Positions 1 through 10,123 of a DNA stretch of 64,000 nt are shown in pieces. Source of the stretch: Thiohalorhabdus denitrificans (GTDB lineage: Bacteria > Pseudomonadota > Gammaproteobacteria > Thiohalorhabdales > Thiohalorhabdaceae); contig NZ_LJCP01000009.1 in assembly GCF_001399755.1 (NCBI RefSeq), positions 94,290 through 158,289 on the forward strand, read 5' to 3'. The position numbers were made by a program, and so were the translations under genes. The notes below the pieces were generated by a model. It saw only the letters and a list, made by a program, of their open reading frames with translations, was not told the origin of the DNA and did no database searches. Each line of letters opens with the position of its first letter. Position 1 is the first letter of the stretch.

Positions 1-2707
1 GGAGCGCCAGCGGGTGGCCTATGAGGAGGCCAACGAGGCGGTGAACGAGGCCCAGGGCCGCTACTACGCCCGCGAGTCGGAGATCGCCGCCCTGGAGCGG
101 GAGCAGGACCACGCCCGCCAGGAGCGCCAGCGCCTGGAGGAGGAGCGCGACGCCGCCGGCGGGGAGATCGCTGAGCTGGAGGAGCGCCTCGCCGAGCACC
201 GCACGCGCATCGAGGAATCGGCCGGAGAGCAGGAGGGGCTCAACGAGGAGGTGGAGCGCCTGACCGAGCGCCACGAGCAGGCCGCCGAGACCCTGGAGGC
301 GGCCCGGGAGCGCCTGCGCGCCGCGGAGGAGGCCGAACAGCAGGCCCGCGAGGCGGTCCAGGGCCCCGCCCAGGAGGCGCGCCTCCAGGAGGAGCGGGTC
401 CAGCAGGCGGAGCGGCGCCTGGAGGCCATCGGCGAGCGCAAGGCCACCCGGGAGGGGGAGCGGGACGAGCTGGAGCGCCAGGCGGGAGAGGTGGACACGG
501 AGAGCGCGGAGACCGAGCGCGCGAGAGCCGAGGAGCGGCGTGACGGCCTCCGCGAGGCGCTGGAGGCCGTCGAGACGGCCCTGCGGGACCGGGAGCGGGA
601 GCGCGACGATGCCGCCGAGGCGGTCAGCGAGCGGCGCCACGAACGCGAGCGGACCGCCGCGCAGCTGGAGTCCCTCCGGGCCCTGGAGCGCCGCGGCGAG
701 GACCTGGATGCCGCGTCCCGGGAGCTGCTGGAGCGCGTGGACCACGACCGGGAGCGGCTGCTCGGCGGCCGCCTGCGAGTGGAGCCGGGCTGGGAGACCG
801 CCGTGGAGGAGGTCCTGGCCGAGCGCCTGAACGCCTTGGTGGCGCAGGGCGCGGAATGGGAGGAGCTCCTGGACTGGATGCGGGAGCGGGAGGGCGGCCG
901 GTTCCCGGCGGTGCGACCCACGGCGGAGGGGGGCGGCGTCGAGGCCGCCGGAACCCTGCTGGACCGGGTGGAATGCGAGGCCGGCCTGCGTCCGGTGGTG
1001 GCGGACTGGCTGGCCGGTGTGCACGCCGCCGAGGACCTGGATTCGGCTCTGGCGCGATCCGGGGACCTGCCCCCGGGGGCCTACTTCGTCACCCCCGCCG
1101 GCGATCGGGTGGGGCGCGACTGGGTGGTGGTCCACCGCGGCGAGCGCGACGCCAGCACTTCCTGGCTGCAGCGTCGCCGGGAGATCGAGGGCCTGGAGGA
1201 GCGCCTGGCAACCGAGGAGGCCCGGGTCACCGAGGCGGAGGAGGGCCTGGAGGCGGCGAAGGGGGCCCACGAGGAGACCCGCGAGCGCCTGGAGGCGGCG
1301 CGCGCCGAGCTGGAGCAGGCGGAGGAGGCCGTCCGCGAGGCCCGAGAGGTGGAGAGCCGCCAGCGGGCCGAGGCTGACCGCCTTGCCGAGCGGCGCACGC
1401 ACCTGAACGAGGAGCTGGCCCAGCTCGCCGAGGAGGCGGAGAGCGAGCGGCTGGCCCGGGAGGAGGCCACCGAGGCCGCCGCCACCGCCCGCGAGCAGGA
1501 GCGGGAACTGGGTGGCAACCTGGAGGAGGTGCAGCGGCAGCGCAACGAGGCCCAGGCCGCCGCGGCCGAGGCCGAGACCCGGGAGCGGGAGGCCCGCGAG
1601 GAACTGGGCCAGGTCCGCTCCCGCCTGCAGAGCCTGGAGGCGGCGCGCGCCGAGGCGGAGCGCCACACCCAGTGGGCCACCGAGGAGCTGGACAAGCGGC
1701 GTCGGCGCCTTGAGGAGCTGGAGGAACGCCTGGCGGAGCGCGGCGCGCCCGCCGAGGAGGTGCAGGAGCGCCTGGAGGCGGCCCTCGAGGCGCGCGCCGA
1801 GGCGGAGCGGGAGCTAGCCGAGCGGCGGAAGGTGGCCGAGGAGGCGCAGGGGGCCCTGAGCCGCGCCCAGGAGGCCCGCACCGAGGCGGAGGCCGAGGTG
1901 GAGCGGCGGCGCAACGCCCTGGAGGAGGAGCGCCAGAACCTCAACAAGGTCGAGGTGCGCCTGGAGGAGGCCGAGGCCCGCATCCAGGAGGCGGGCACCA
2001 CGCCGCGGGACTGCCTGGCCGCGCTGGCGGACGACGCCGACGCCAAGGCCCTGGAGCGGCGCCGCGGCGAGCTGCAGAAGGCCATCGACGCCCTGGGCAC
2101 GGTCAACCTGGCCGCCATCGAGGAGCACGAGGAGGTGGAGCAGCGCAAGGCCCACCTGGACGAGCAGGCCGCCGACCTGGAGGAGGCCCTGCAGACCCTG
2201 GAGAGCGCCATCCAGCGCATCGACGCGGAGACGCGGAACCGCTTCCGGGAGACCTTCGAGGCCGTGGACGCCAACTTCCGCACCCTGTTCCCCCGCCTGT
2301 TCGGGGGCGGGCGCGCCTACCTGGCCATGACCGACGAGGATCCCCTGGAGACCGGCGTGGACGTCATGGCCCAGCCCCCGGGCAAGAAGGTGGCCTCCAT
2401 CAACCTGCTCTCCGGCGGCGAGAAGGCCCTGACGGCGGTGGCCCTCACCTTCGCCATGTTCCAGCTGAACCCGGCGCCCTTCTGCGTCCTCGACGAGGTG
2501 GACGCCCCGCTCGACGACGCCAATGTGGGCCGCTACGGCGACCTGCTGCGGGAGATGTCGGAGACCACCCAGTTCATCGTCATCTCCCACAACAAGATCA
2601 CCATGCAGGCCTCCGACCAGCTGGTGGGCATCACCATGGCCGAGCCGGGCGTGAGCCGCATGGTGTCCGTGTCGGTGGAGGAGGGCGCGGAGCTGGCCCA
2701 GGCCTGA
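1..2707 (+). CDS. smc: Chromosome segregation ATPase SMC, C-terminal part (5' end outside window)
   Basis: About 900 residues are visible, read in frame from base 2; the N-terminal head with Walker A lies upstream. SMC proteins form condensin-like rings that organise the chromosome. The visible part runs coiled coil, a hinge-like globular segment (about nt 740-1140), a second long Glu/Arg/Ala-rich coiled coil, then the C-terminal ATPase head. The head has the ABC signature LLSGGEKALTAVAL near nt 2405-2445 and Walker B FCVLDEVDAPLDDA near nt 2480-2520. A full family member is near 1,165 residues, so roughly a quarter is missing. In many gammaproteobacteria zipA and ligA follow smc; here a REP pair and the opposing norD follow, so that linkage is absent. 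The repetitive Glu/Arg codons create long false ORFs on the other strand. Confidence 0.95.
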   Translation, partial: ERQRVAYEEANEAVNEAQGRYYARESEIAALEREQDHARQERQRLEEERDAAGGEIAELEERLAEHRTRIEESAGEQEGLNEEVERLTERHEQAAETLEAARERLRAAEEAEQQAREAVQGPAQEARLQEERVQQAERRLEAIGERKATREGERDELERQAGEVDTESAETERARAEERRDGLREALEAVETALRDRERERDDAAEAVSERRHERERTAAQLESLRALERRGEDLDAASRELLERVDHDRERLLGGRLRVEPGWETAVEEVLAERLNALVAQGAEWEELLDWMREREGGRFPAVRPTAEGGGVEAAGTLLDRVECEAGLRPVVADWLAGVHAAEDLDSALARSGDLPPGAYFVTPAGDRVGRDWVVVHRGERDASTSWLQRRREIEGLEERLATEEARVTEAEEGLEAAKGAHEETRERLEAARAELEQAEEAVREAREVESRQRAEADRLAERRTHLNEELAQLAEEAESERLAREEATEAAATAREQERELGGNLEEVQRQRNEAQAAAAEAETREREAREELGQVRSRLQSLEAARAEAERHTQWATEELDKRRRRLEELEERLAERGAPAEEVQERLEAALEARAEAERELAERRKVAEEAQGALSRAQEARTEAEAEVERRRNALEEERQNLNKVEVRLEEAEARIQEAGTTPRDCLAALADDADAKALERRRGELQKAIDALGTVNLAAIEEHEEVEQRKAHLDEQAADLEEALQTLESAIQRIDAETRNRFRETFEAVDANFRTLFPRLFGGGRAYLAMTDEDPLETGVDVMAQPPGKKVASINLLSGGEKALTAVALTFAMFQLNPAPFCVLDEVDAPLDDANVGRYGDLLREMSETTQFIVISHNKITMQASDQLVGITMAEPGVSRMVSVSVEEGAELAQA

Positions 2708-2739
2708 CGCCCCGGGCCAGGAGGCTGGAAAAGGTCCGG

Positions 2740-2820
2740 GTAGGAGCTCGCTTCAGCGGGCGATTGGGCAAGCGGGCACCGGTGCTCCGGAAGGAATCGC
2801 CCGCTAAAGCGGGCTCCTAC
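2740..2820. repeat. REP-like inverted pair (GTAGGAGC family, variant B)
   Basis: Two facing copies of a short imperfect palindrome: the left begins GTAGGAGCTCGCTTCAGCGG and the right ends AAAGCGGGCTCCTAC. The pair lies in the convergent gap between smc and norD. It belongs to the same family as the repeats at 36414, 40476, 49017, 54911 and 55644. Such pairs form strong stem-loops at gene ends and in other bacteria are moved by REP-associated tyrosine transposases. Confidence 0.8.
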
Positions 2821-2844
2821 AAGTGCGCTCCTTTGGCCCGTTTT

Positions 2845-4695
2845 CTACTGCGTGAGCTGGGCGTAGAGCTGCGGCAGCCGGCGGGGCAGCTCCTCCGGCG
2901 TGCGGATCACCACGAACCCCTGGCTGCCGAACAGGTGGGGCAGGTAGTCCTCGGCGTCGCGGTCGATGGTCACGCAGAAGGGCTGCAGGCCCGCCTCCCG
3001 CGCTTCCCGCACCGCCATCCGGGTGTCCTCCACCCCGTAGCGGGCCTCGTACTGGTCCATGTCGTTGGGCTTGCCGTCGGTGAGCAGCAGCAACAAACGC
3101 TGCTCGGCGCTGCGCTTCCCCAGCAGGTGCGTGGCCTGCCGCAGGGCCGTGCCCATGCGCGTGTAGAACCCCGGCTTGATGGCGGCCAGCCGGCCGCGCA
3201 CCCCCTCCCCGTACCGCTCCCCGAACTCCTTCAGGACGTGGAAGCGCACGTGCTCGCGCTTGCGCGACGAGAACCCGTACAGGGCGAAGGCATCGCCGGT
3301 GGCGGCCAGGGACTCGGCGAAGAGGAACAGGCTGTCGCGGATGACGTCGATGACCCGGGCCTCGCTGTTCACCCAGGTATCGGTGGACAGGGAGAGGTCG
3401 GCGAGCAGCAGACAGGCCAGCCGCCGGTCGCCGCCGCGCAGGTCCTGATACAGGGCGGGCTCGCCGCTGGCCTGTCCGGCTGCGCGTTCGGCGGCGAAAC
3501 GCTCGTAGGCGTCGAGGTCGATCTCCGTGCCGTCGGGCTGGGCCTTGCGCCAGGTGCGCACGGGGTTCAGCTGCTGGAACTGGGCCCGCAGCCGTCGGGC
3601 GGTCCGGTGCAGGTGGTGGGGCAACGGGGTGGGCTCGGCCTCCAGCGCCACCATGGGCTGCAGCCGGCAGTGATCGGGCCGGTGGGTCCCCCGCCGGTAG
3701 TCCCATTCCGGCAGGAGGATGCCCGAGCCCAGGGGGGTGTCGTCGTTGGCCGCGCTCGGCAGATCGAGGTCGAAGCGCAGCCGAGAGGCGGAGCGGCGGT
3801 TGTCCCGGGCCAGGGAGAGCAGATCCAGGTCGTCGGCCGCCGACGCGGCGTTGTCCAGGTCCTCGTCCTCCTCGGTGGGGCGGTCCACGTTCAGGTACTC
3901 GGACCAGCTCAGGATGCTGTCGAAGGGGAACAGGAGCAGCCCGCTGTTCCGCTCGGGCATGGCCACCTGCTGGCCCCGGCGCCGCCGGCGGTCCTCCAGG
4001 GCCCGGGTCTCGCCCTCGCCCTCCGGGTCCGCCGGCTCGCCGTCGTCCCCCGCGGGCGCCCGCGGCTCGTCCCAGCGGGGCGGGTGCGGGTGCAGCCAGA
4101 GGGCCACGGGGTAGGGCGGGCGCCGGGCGGCGGGGAGGGCCAAGGGCTGGCGTGGGTCGATCAGGGCCTCCCGGACGGCCCGCTCGGCGGCCGCCTCGTC
4201 CGCGGGTAGGCGCTTTGGGTCGGGGCGCAGCGGCAGGTAGGCCTCCGCCAGGCGGGCGTAGCGCGCCCGCATCCCGGGCAGGCGCGCCAGCGCCCGGGCG
4301 GTCAGCCAGGGTCCGCGCTCCCAGCCCGACGGCCCCTCCGCCGTGCGGTCCAGCGCCGCCAGGGCGGCGACCCACAGGTACAGGTCGCGGTTGCGCTCCG
4401 CGTCGGGGAAGAGGTCGATGCGTTCCGGCAGGCGCAGCGCCTCGGCGTCCGCCCAGGCGCGCTCCACCCGGCGGTGGCTGCCCGCGATCCGCTGCAGGAG
4501 ACTGCGCCGGGCGCCATGGGGCTCGGCCCCGGCGGCCTCGATGGACAGGCCGGGGTCCCCGCCCAGGGCGCGGAAGAGCAGGCCGAGGCGGGGGCGGAGC
4601 CCGTCCAGGGTGACCGCCGCCTCCGGGTAGGCGGTCCGTGCGGCGCCGCTGATCAGGCGGTCCCAGACCTTGCCGACTTCCTCTTCGGGATCCAT
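2845..4695 (-). CDS. norD: Nitric oxide reductase activation protein NorD (VWA domain)
   Basis: 616 residues starting MDPEEEVGKVWD. NorD acts with the AAA+ protein NorQ in the cytoplasm to activate NorCB, thought to be by insertion of the non-haem iron FeB. The C-terminal third is a von Willebrand A domain with a MIDAS motif DLSLST near residue 432 and LLLLTDGKPNDMDQYEAR further on. The N-terminal part is the variable helical region typical of NorD/CbbO proteins. The same reading frame stays open upstream to 5775, but that part covers the 4Fe-4S protein gene in another frame and is not coding. It is the last gene of the nor cluster, only 8 bp after the 4Fe-4S gene. Confidence 0.9.
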   Translation of the reverse strand: MDPEEEVGKVWDRLISGAARTAYPEAAVTLDGLRPRLGLLFRALGGDPGLSIEAAGAEPHGARRSLLQRIAGSHRRVERAWADAEALRLPERIDLFPDAERNRDLYLWVAALAALDRTAEGPSGWERGPWLTARALARLPGMRARYARLAEAYLPLRPDPKRLPADEAAAERAVREALIDPRQPLALPAARRPPYPVALWLHPHPPRWDEPRAPAGDDGEPADPEGEGETRALEDRRRRRGQQVAMPERNSGLLLFPFDSILSWSEYLNVDRPTEEDEDLDNAASAADDLDLLSLARDNRRSASRLRFDLDLPSAANDDTPLGSGILLPEWDYRRGTHRPDHCRLQPMVALEAEPTPLPHHLHRTARRLRAQFQQLNPVRTWRKAQPDGTEIDLDAYERFAAERAAGQASGEPALYQDLRGGDRRLACLLLADLSLSTDTWVNSEARVIDVIRDSLFLFAESLAATGDAFALYGFSSRKREHVRFHVLKEFGERYGEGVRGRLAAIKPGFYTRMGTALRQATHLLGKRSAEQRLLLLLTDGKPNDMDQYEARYGVEDTRMAVREAREAGLQPFCVTIDRDAEDYLPHLFGSQGFVVIRTPEELPRRLPQLYAQLTQ

Positions 4696-4703
4696 GGGCT
4701 TCC

Positions 4704-5696
4704 TCAGTCTTCGTAGACGATGCGCGGGCCCTCGGCGGTCCGGTCCGCGCGGAAGCAGTCCGGGGGTACCTCGGGGCGGTGGCCGAAGTCGTGGGCGGAG
4801 ACGTCCAGGGCGCATTCCCCGTCCACCCAGCGCAGCAGGGATCCCTCCGGATTGTTCGCCTGGACGGTCTCGCAGGCAGTGATGCACTGGGCGCATTGGG
4901 TGCAGGCGAACATGTGGCGTTTGATGGTGCGGGGCTTCAGCCGCATGGGGCAGGCGTTGTCGCAGGCGGCGTTGCACGAGGCGCAGTCCGCTGCCCGCGC
5001 GCGGTCGAAGCCCACCACCATGGCCCGGCGGTTGGCCAGCCACACCAGGCTCTGGAACAGGCCCACCGCGCAGCCGTAGCGGCAGAAGAAGTGGCGCGCG
5101 GCGAGGAAATCGATCAGGAACAGGGTGGTGGCCACCCCGATAAAGAGGGCCTGGTTCCGGGTGAGCTCCGCGGTGACCAGGTTGCCGTAGACCGTGGCCG
5201 GGGGCAGCAGGTAGGTGAGCAGCACCACGGCCCACAGCAGGGCGAAGCCGGCGGCGGCCAGCAGGGTCACGGGCCACAATCGGCGGTCGCTCCGGCGCAG
5301 GCCGCCGTCGGCCCGGCGCGCGGGCAGGGGCTTGGGCTCCCAGAGGGAGGGCCGGCCGATGCTGCGCTCCATGAGGCCGTTGACGGTCTCCACCACCGAG
5401 AAGTGCGGGCACAGCCAGCCGCAGTACAGGCGGCCCCACCGCCAAGCCACGAGCAGGAACAGGGCGGCCCCGCCGAACACCGGGAGGAAGAACCGCCAGA
5501 ACAGGTTCCAGCCCGCCTCCAGGGCGCTCGCCTCGCCCGCCACGAAGGGGCCCAGCCCGAGGGTCCAGTCCTGGCCGAACAGGATGGCGTGGCCCAGGGT
5601 CAGGTCGATGCGGAAGAGGTCCAGTGGCGGGGCCAGTACGAACAGGGCGAAGAAGCCCAGCCGCGTCAGCCGCCTGCGGTCCTGTAGCGCGCCCAT
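4704..5696 (-). CDS. NapH/CcoG-like 4Fe-4S polytopic membrane protein of the nor cluster
   Basis: 330 residues with about five membrane segments. A CGWLCPHF motif near residue 95 and a CRYGC motif near residue 200 are of the CxxxCP type found in NapH, NosR and CcoG. A ferredoxin-like C-terminus carries two Cys clusters, CASCNAACDNACP and CTQCAQCITACE. This family passes electrons from quinol, or handles metal/redox maturation, for periplasmic and membrane oxidoreductases. The start follows a clear GGGAGGAA site. Its place between norQ and norD suggests a role in NorCB assembly or reductive activation, but it is not part of the classical norCBQDEF set. Exact function unknown. Confidence 0.8.
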   Translation of the reverse strand: MGALQDRRRLTRLGFFALFVLAPPLDLFRIDLTLGHAILFGQDWTLGLGPFVAGEASALEAGWNLFWRFFLPVFGGAALFLLVAWRWGRLYCGWLCPHFSVVETVNGLMERSIGRPSLWEPKPLPARRADGGLRRSDRRLWPVTLLAAAGFALLWAVVLLTYLLPPATVYGNLVTAELTRNQALFIGVATTLFLIDFLAARHFFCRYGCAVGLFQSLVWLANRRAMVVGFDRARAADCASCNAACDNACPMRLKPRTIKRHMFACTQCAQCITACETVQANNPEGSLLRWVDGECALDVSAHDFGHRPEVPPDCFRADRTAEGPRIVYED

Positions 5697-5787
5697 CGGG
5701 TTCCTCCCATACGGGGTCCAGATCTGGACCCAAGCATAATCCCGACCGTTCGGGTCGGGCGTTGACCGCGGTCAACGCCCGGTCGCG

Positions 5788-6192
5788 TCACTTCTCCCCG
5801 CAGCGCGGACCGATGAGGGGATAACGGAAGGGTTGGCCGGCCATGGCGCGGGTCAGGCCGATGACCCCGAACAGGATGAACATGGAGTGCACGCAGGTGA
5901 TGTACAGGATCAGGAGCACCCAGGTGGCGGGCCGGTCGAAGCCGCCGACCCCGACGATGAGCAGGGCCGCCGCCCCGATCAGGATCCCCGCCCAGATGCT
6001 TGCCGCCACCGCCTGGCGCAGGTGGCAGGCAGCGAGGGGGGAGGCCGTGGGCCCTCGGGTGAGGAACAGCCACAGCAGGAGGCCGAAGCCGAGGACCGGG
6101 GCCGGCAGGAGGTTGACCAGGTAGAGGGCCTCGGCCCAGACGGCCAGGCGGCGGTCGCCGGGGGCGGAACGGTCAGTCGCCGAGGACTGCAT
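5788..6192 (-). CDS. Small membrane protein, DUF4870-like
   Basis: 134 residues with three predicted membrane helices, the last ending in FILFGVIGLTRAM. The C-terminal text QPFRYPLIG closely resembles HQPFRYPLTI at the end of the protein encoded at 10124-10789 on the other side of the cluster, so the two are probably paralogues. It overlaps the norQ 3' end by 20 bp and precedes the 4Fe-4S gene, so it is co-transcribed with nor genes. No catalytic residues are visible; a role in NorCB assembly is inferred only from position. Confidence 0.7.
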   Translation of the reverse strand: MQSSATDRSAPGDRRLAVWAEALYLVNLLPAPVLGFGLLLWLFLTRGPTASPLAACHLRQAVAASIWAGILIGAAALLIVGVGGFDRPATWVLLILYITCVHSMFILFGVIGLTRAMAGQPFRYPLIGPRCGEK

Positions 6193-6982
6193 GCACCACC
6201 TCCATCAGGCCATCCAGGGTCTCGGTGTCGTCGCTTAGGGGCTCCACCAGCGCGTTCTCGCAGGCGGCCACCGGGTCGAAGCCGTCGCGGATCAGGGTGG
6301 CGGCGTGGACCACCAGGCGGGTTGAGGCGGCCTCCTCGATGTCGTGGTCCTCCAGGCGGCGCATGCGGTTGGCCAGTTCCACCAGCTGGTCGGCCCTCTC
6401 GGCGTCCAGGCCGGTCTCGGTGACCACGATGTCGCGCTCGGCGGCGGGCTCGGGGAAGTTGAAGCGCAGCCCCACGAACCGCTGGCGGGTGCTGGTCTTC
6501 ATGCCCTTCAGCAGGTTCTGGTAGCCGGGATTGTAGGACACCACCAGCATGAACTCCGGAGGGGCCTGCAGGGTCTCGCCGGTGCGGTCGATGGGCAGGA
6601 TGCGGCGGTCGTCGGAGAGGGGGTGGAGGACCACGGTGGTGTCCTTGCGGGCCTCCACGACCTCGTCCAGGTAGCAGATCCCGCCCTCGCGGACTGCGCG
6701 GGTCAGGGGGCCGTCCGACCAGTAGGTGGCACCGTCGCCGATCAGGTGGCGGCCCACTAGGTCGGCCGCGGACAGATCGTCGTGGCAGGCCACGGTGTAC
6801 AGGGGCCGTCCCAGCTCCGCGGCCATGTGCTCCACGAAACGGGTCTTGCCGCAGCCCGTGGGTCCCTTGATGAGCACCGGGAGCTGGTTGCGGTGGGCGT
6901 GCCGGAACACCTCCGTCTCCCGCCCCTGGGGGCGGTAGAAGGGGGTGTCCGGGGTGGCAGCGGCGAAGGCTTGCGTAGCCAT
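6173..6982 (-). CDS. norQ: NorQ, AAA+ ATPase for nitric oxide reductase activation
   Basis: 269 residues, the usual length for NorQ/CbbQ of the MoxR AAA+ group. Walker A is GPTGCGKT at residues 40-47 and Walker B is ICYLDEV near residue 107; sensor and arginine-finger regions follow. NorQ works as a ring with the VWA protein NorD to remodel and activate NorCB. The ATG has a good GGAGG site 8 bp upstream. It follows norF by 20 bp and overlaps the next gene by 20 bp. Confidence 0.93.
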   Translation of the reverse strand: MATQAFAAATPDTPFYRPQGRETEVFRHAHRNQLPVLIKGPTGCGKTRFVEHMAAELGRPLYTVACHDDLSAADLVGRHLIGDGATYWSDGPLTRAVREGGICYLDEVVEARKDTTVVLHPLSDDRRILPIDRTGETLQAPPEFMLVVSYNPGYQNLLKGMKTSTRQRFVGLRFNFPEPAAERDIVVTETGLDAERADQLVELANRMRRLEDHDIEEAASTRLVVHAATLIRDGFDPVAACENALVEPLSDDTETLDGLMEVVHAVLGD

Positions 6983-7002
6983 TGGGATCCTCCGGGATCG
7001 GG

Positions 7003-7287
7003 TCAGCTTCCGGCCAGTAGGAAGGCGGTGGCGATCAGCCCGCCCACGGCCGCCAGCCAGGCGCCGAGCACCAGGCGCCAGAGCGGCCGCACGCGGGCGA
7101 GCTCCATGTAGCGCCAGGCGATCAGGCGCCCCTTGAGCAGGGCGATCCCCAGGGCGCCGAAGATCAGGACCGGGCCCTCGACACCGAACTCGCCGATGGC
7201 GTAGGTGGCCCCGGTTAGGGCCAGCAGGAGCAGCCAGGTGGCGGTGGCGGCGGGCTCCGGGACGGTGGAACGGGCGAATCGGTTCAT
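7003..7287 (-). CDS. norF: NorF-like small membrane protein (cytochrome oxidase subunit IV type)
   Basis: 94 residues with three hydrophobic segments, including TWLLLLALTGATYAIGEF and LVLGAWLAAVGGLIATAFLL. Size and position directly after norE match NorF and the prokaryotic subunit IV family, which are accessory proteins needed for full NO reductase activity. It lies 4 bp after norE. The protein is short and divergent, so the name rests largely on context. Confidence 0.75.
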   Translation of the reverse strand: MNRFARSTVPEPAATATWLLLLALTGATYAIGEFGVEGPVLIFGALGIALLKGRLIAWRYMELARVRPLWRLVLGAWLAAVGGLIATAFLLAGS

Positions 7288-7291
7288 GGCG

Positions 7292-7882
7292 CTACCGCAT
7301 CACGTAGACGAGGGGGAACAGGATCAGCCACACCAGATCCACCATGTGCCAGTAGGCGGCCCCCGTCTCCACGCCCGTGTGCTCGGCGGCGGTGTAGGCC
7401 CCGGCGCGGGCCTTGGCGGCCACCGCCGCCAGGATCACCATGCCCATGATCACGTGCATGAAGTGGAAGCCGGTCAGCGACAGGTAGAACATGTAGAAGG
7501 TGTTGGTGGAAAGTCGGATGCCTTCCCCGTAGTGGTGGACCAGCTCGGCGCCCTTCACCAGCAGGAAGGCCCCGCCTGTGGCCAGCGCCGCCAGCAGCCA
7601 GCGCTGGCAGGCGGCGGCGCCGCCGCGGCGGATGGCGCCGACCGCCCGCACCGCGAAGTAGCTTCCGGTGAGCAGCAGAGCGGTGTTGATCAGCCCGCCC
7701 GTGCGGTCGAGGTTCGCCTGGTACTGGTTGAACAGCGCCGGGTTGCCCGCGCGGGCGAAGGCGTAGGCGGCGAAGAAGACCCCGAATACCAACAGCTCGG
7801 CCAGGATGAACACCCACATGGCCAGGTCGCCGGGCGGGTAACGGCGCAGGCCGGCGGCCACGGGTTGCGGATCGGTGCGCAT
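7292..7882 (-). CDS. norE: NorE, cytochrome c oxidase subunit III-like protein
   Basis: 196 residues starting MRTDPQPVAAGLRRYPPGD, chosen over an in-frame start 60 bp upstream because AGGGAAAG lies at the right distance and the longer start reads into an inverted repeat. Five membrane helices and family features such as AMWVFILAELLVFGVFF and FHFMHVIMGM identify the heme-copper oxidase subunit III superfamily. NorE is an accessory of cytochrome c-type NO reductase, not a catalytic subunit. It is separated from norB by 195 bp holding a large inverted repeat. Confidence 0.88.
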   Translation of the reverse strand: MRTDPQPVAAGLRRYPPGDLAMWVFILAELLVFGVFFAAYAFARAGNPALFNQYQANLDRTGGLINTALLLTGSYFAVRAVGAIRRGGAAACQRWLLAALATGGAFLLVKGAELVHHYGEGIRLSTNTFYMFYLSLTGFHFMHVIMGMVILAAVAAKARAGAYTAAEHTGVETGAAYWHMVDLVWLILFPLVYVMR

Positions 7883-7898
7883 GGGCGCTTTCCCTGTG

Positions 7899-8025
7899 GG
7901 ATCCACCGCGGAGCCGCAGGGACCCCGGCGGGGTCCGGCCACGGGGTGGGCCGAAATCGCCGCTCGGGGGGGAAGGGCGGACCGTTGCGGCCTCGCCGGG
8001 GTCCCTGCGGCTTCGCGGTGGATCC
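7899..8025. repeat. Long inverted repeat between norB and norE
   Basis: Two 32-base arms, 7899-7930 and 7994-8025, match as reverse complements with a single mismatch and are separated by 63 bases. The left arm begins GGATCCACCGCGGAGCCGCA and the right arm ends TGCGGCTTCGCGGTGGATCC. The transcript could fold into a very stable stem between the structural genes norCB and the accessory genes. It is unrelated in sequence to the GTAGGAGC repeats. It could be a mobile miniature element or an mRNA-processing/stability structure. Confidence 0.85.
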
Positions 8026-8041
8026 GTCCTAAGAAGGGCCC

Positions 8042-8061
8042 GGAGGGGCACGGGCCCCTCC
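8042..8061 (-). terminator. Stem-loop just after norB, possible partial terminator
   Basis: An 8-bp GC stem GGAGGGGC/GCCCCTCC with a 4-base loop begins 17 bases past the norB stop. On the minus strand it is followed by GGGCCCTTCTT, which is only weakly T-rich. It may reduce read-through from norCB into norEFQD or protect the norCB message. Confidence 0.45.
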
Positions 8062-8077
8062 AGGCGTCGCGGCGGTC

Positions 8078-10052
<1,975 letters not shown>

Positions 10053-10123
10053 TTCAATCAACTTTCCGGCGGCACGGACCGGGGAGGCTGATGGAGAAGG
10101 GGATTCCGGGGGCCGTACGGGGG

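Noticed and set aside
1081..2283. 400-codon minus-strand ORF opposite smc
   Set aside because: Ser/Arg repeats are the mirror image of the Glu/Ala coiled coil of SMC.
2845..5775. 976-codon open frame on the minus strand
   Set aside because: Only the part from 4695 down is norD. The upstream part overlaps the well-supported 4Fe-4S membrane protein in another frame and has an Arg/Pro/Gly-rich composition typical of a high-GC shadow.
7292..7942. Longer NorE start at 7942
   Set aside because: The extra 20 codons are encoded by the inverted repeat and lack a ribosome site; the ATG at 7882 has one.
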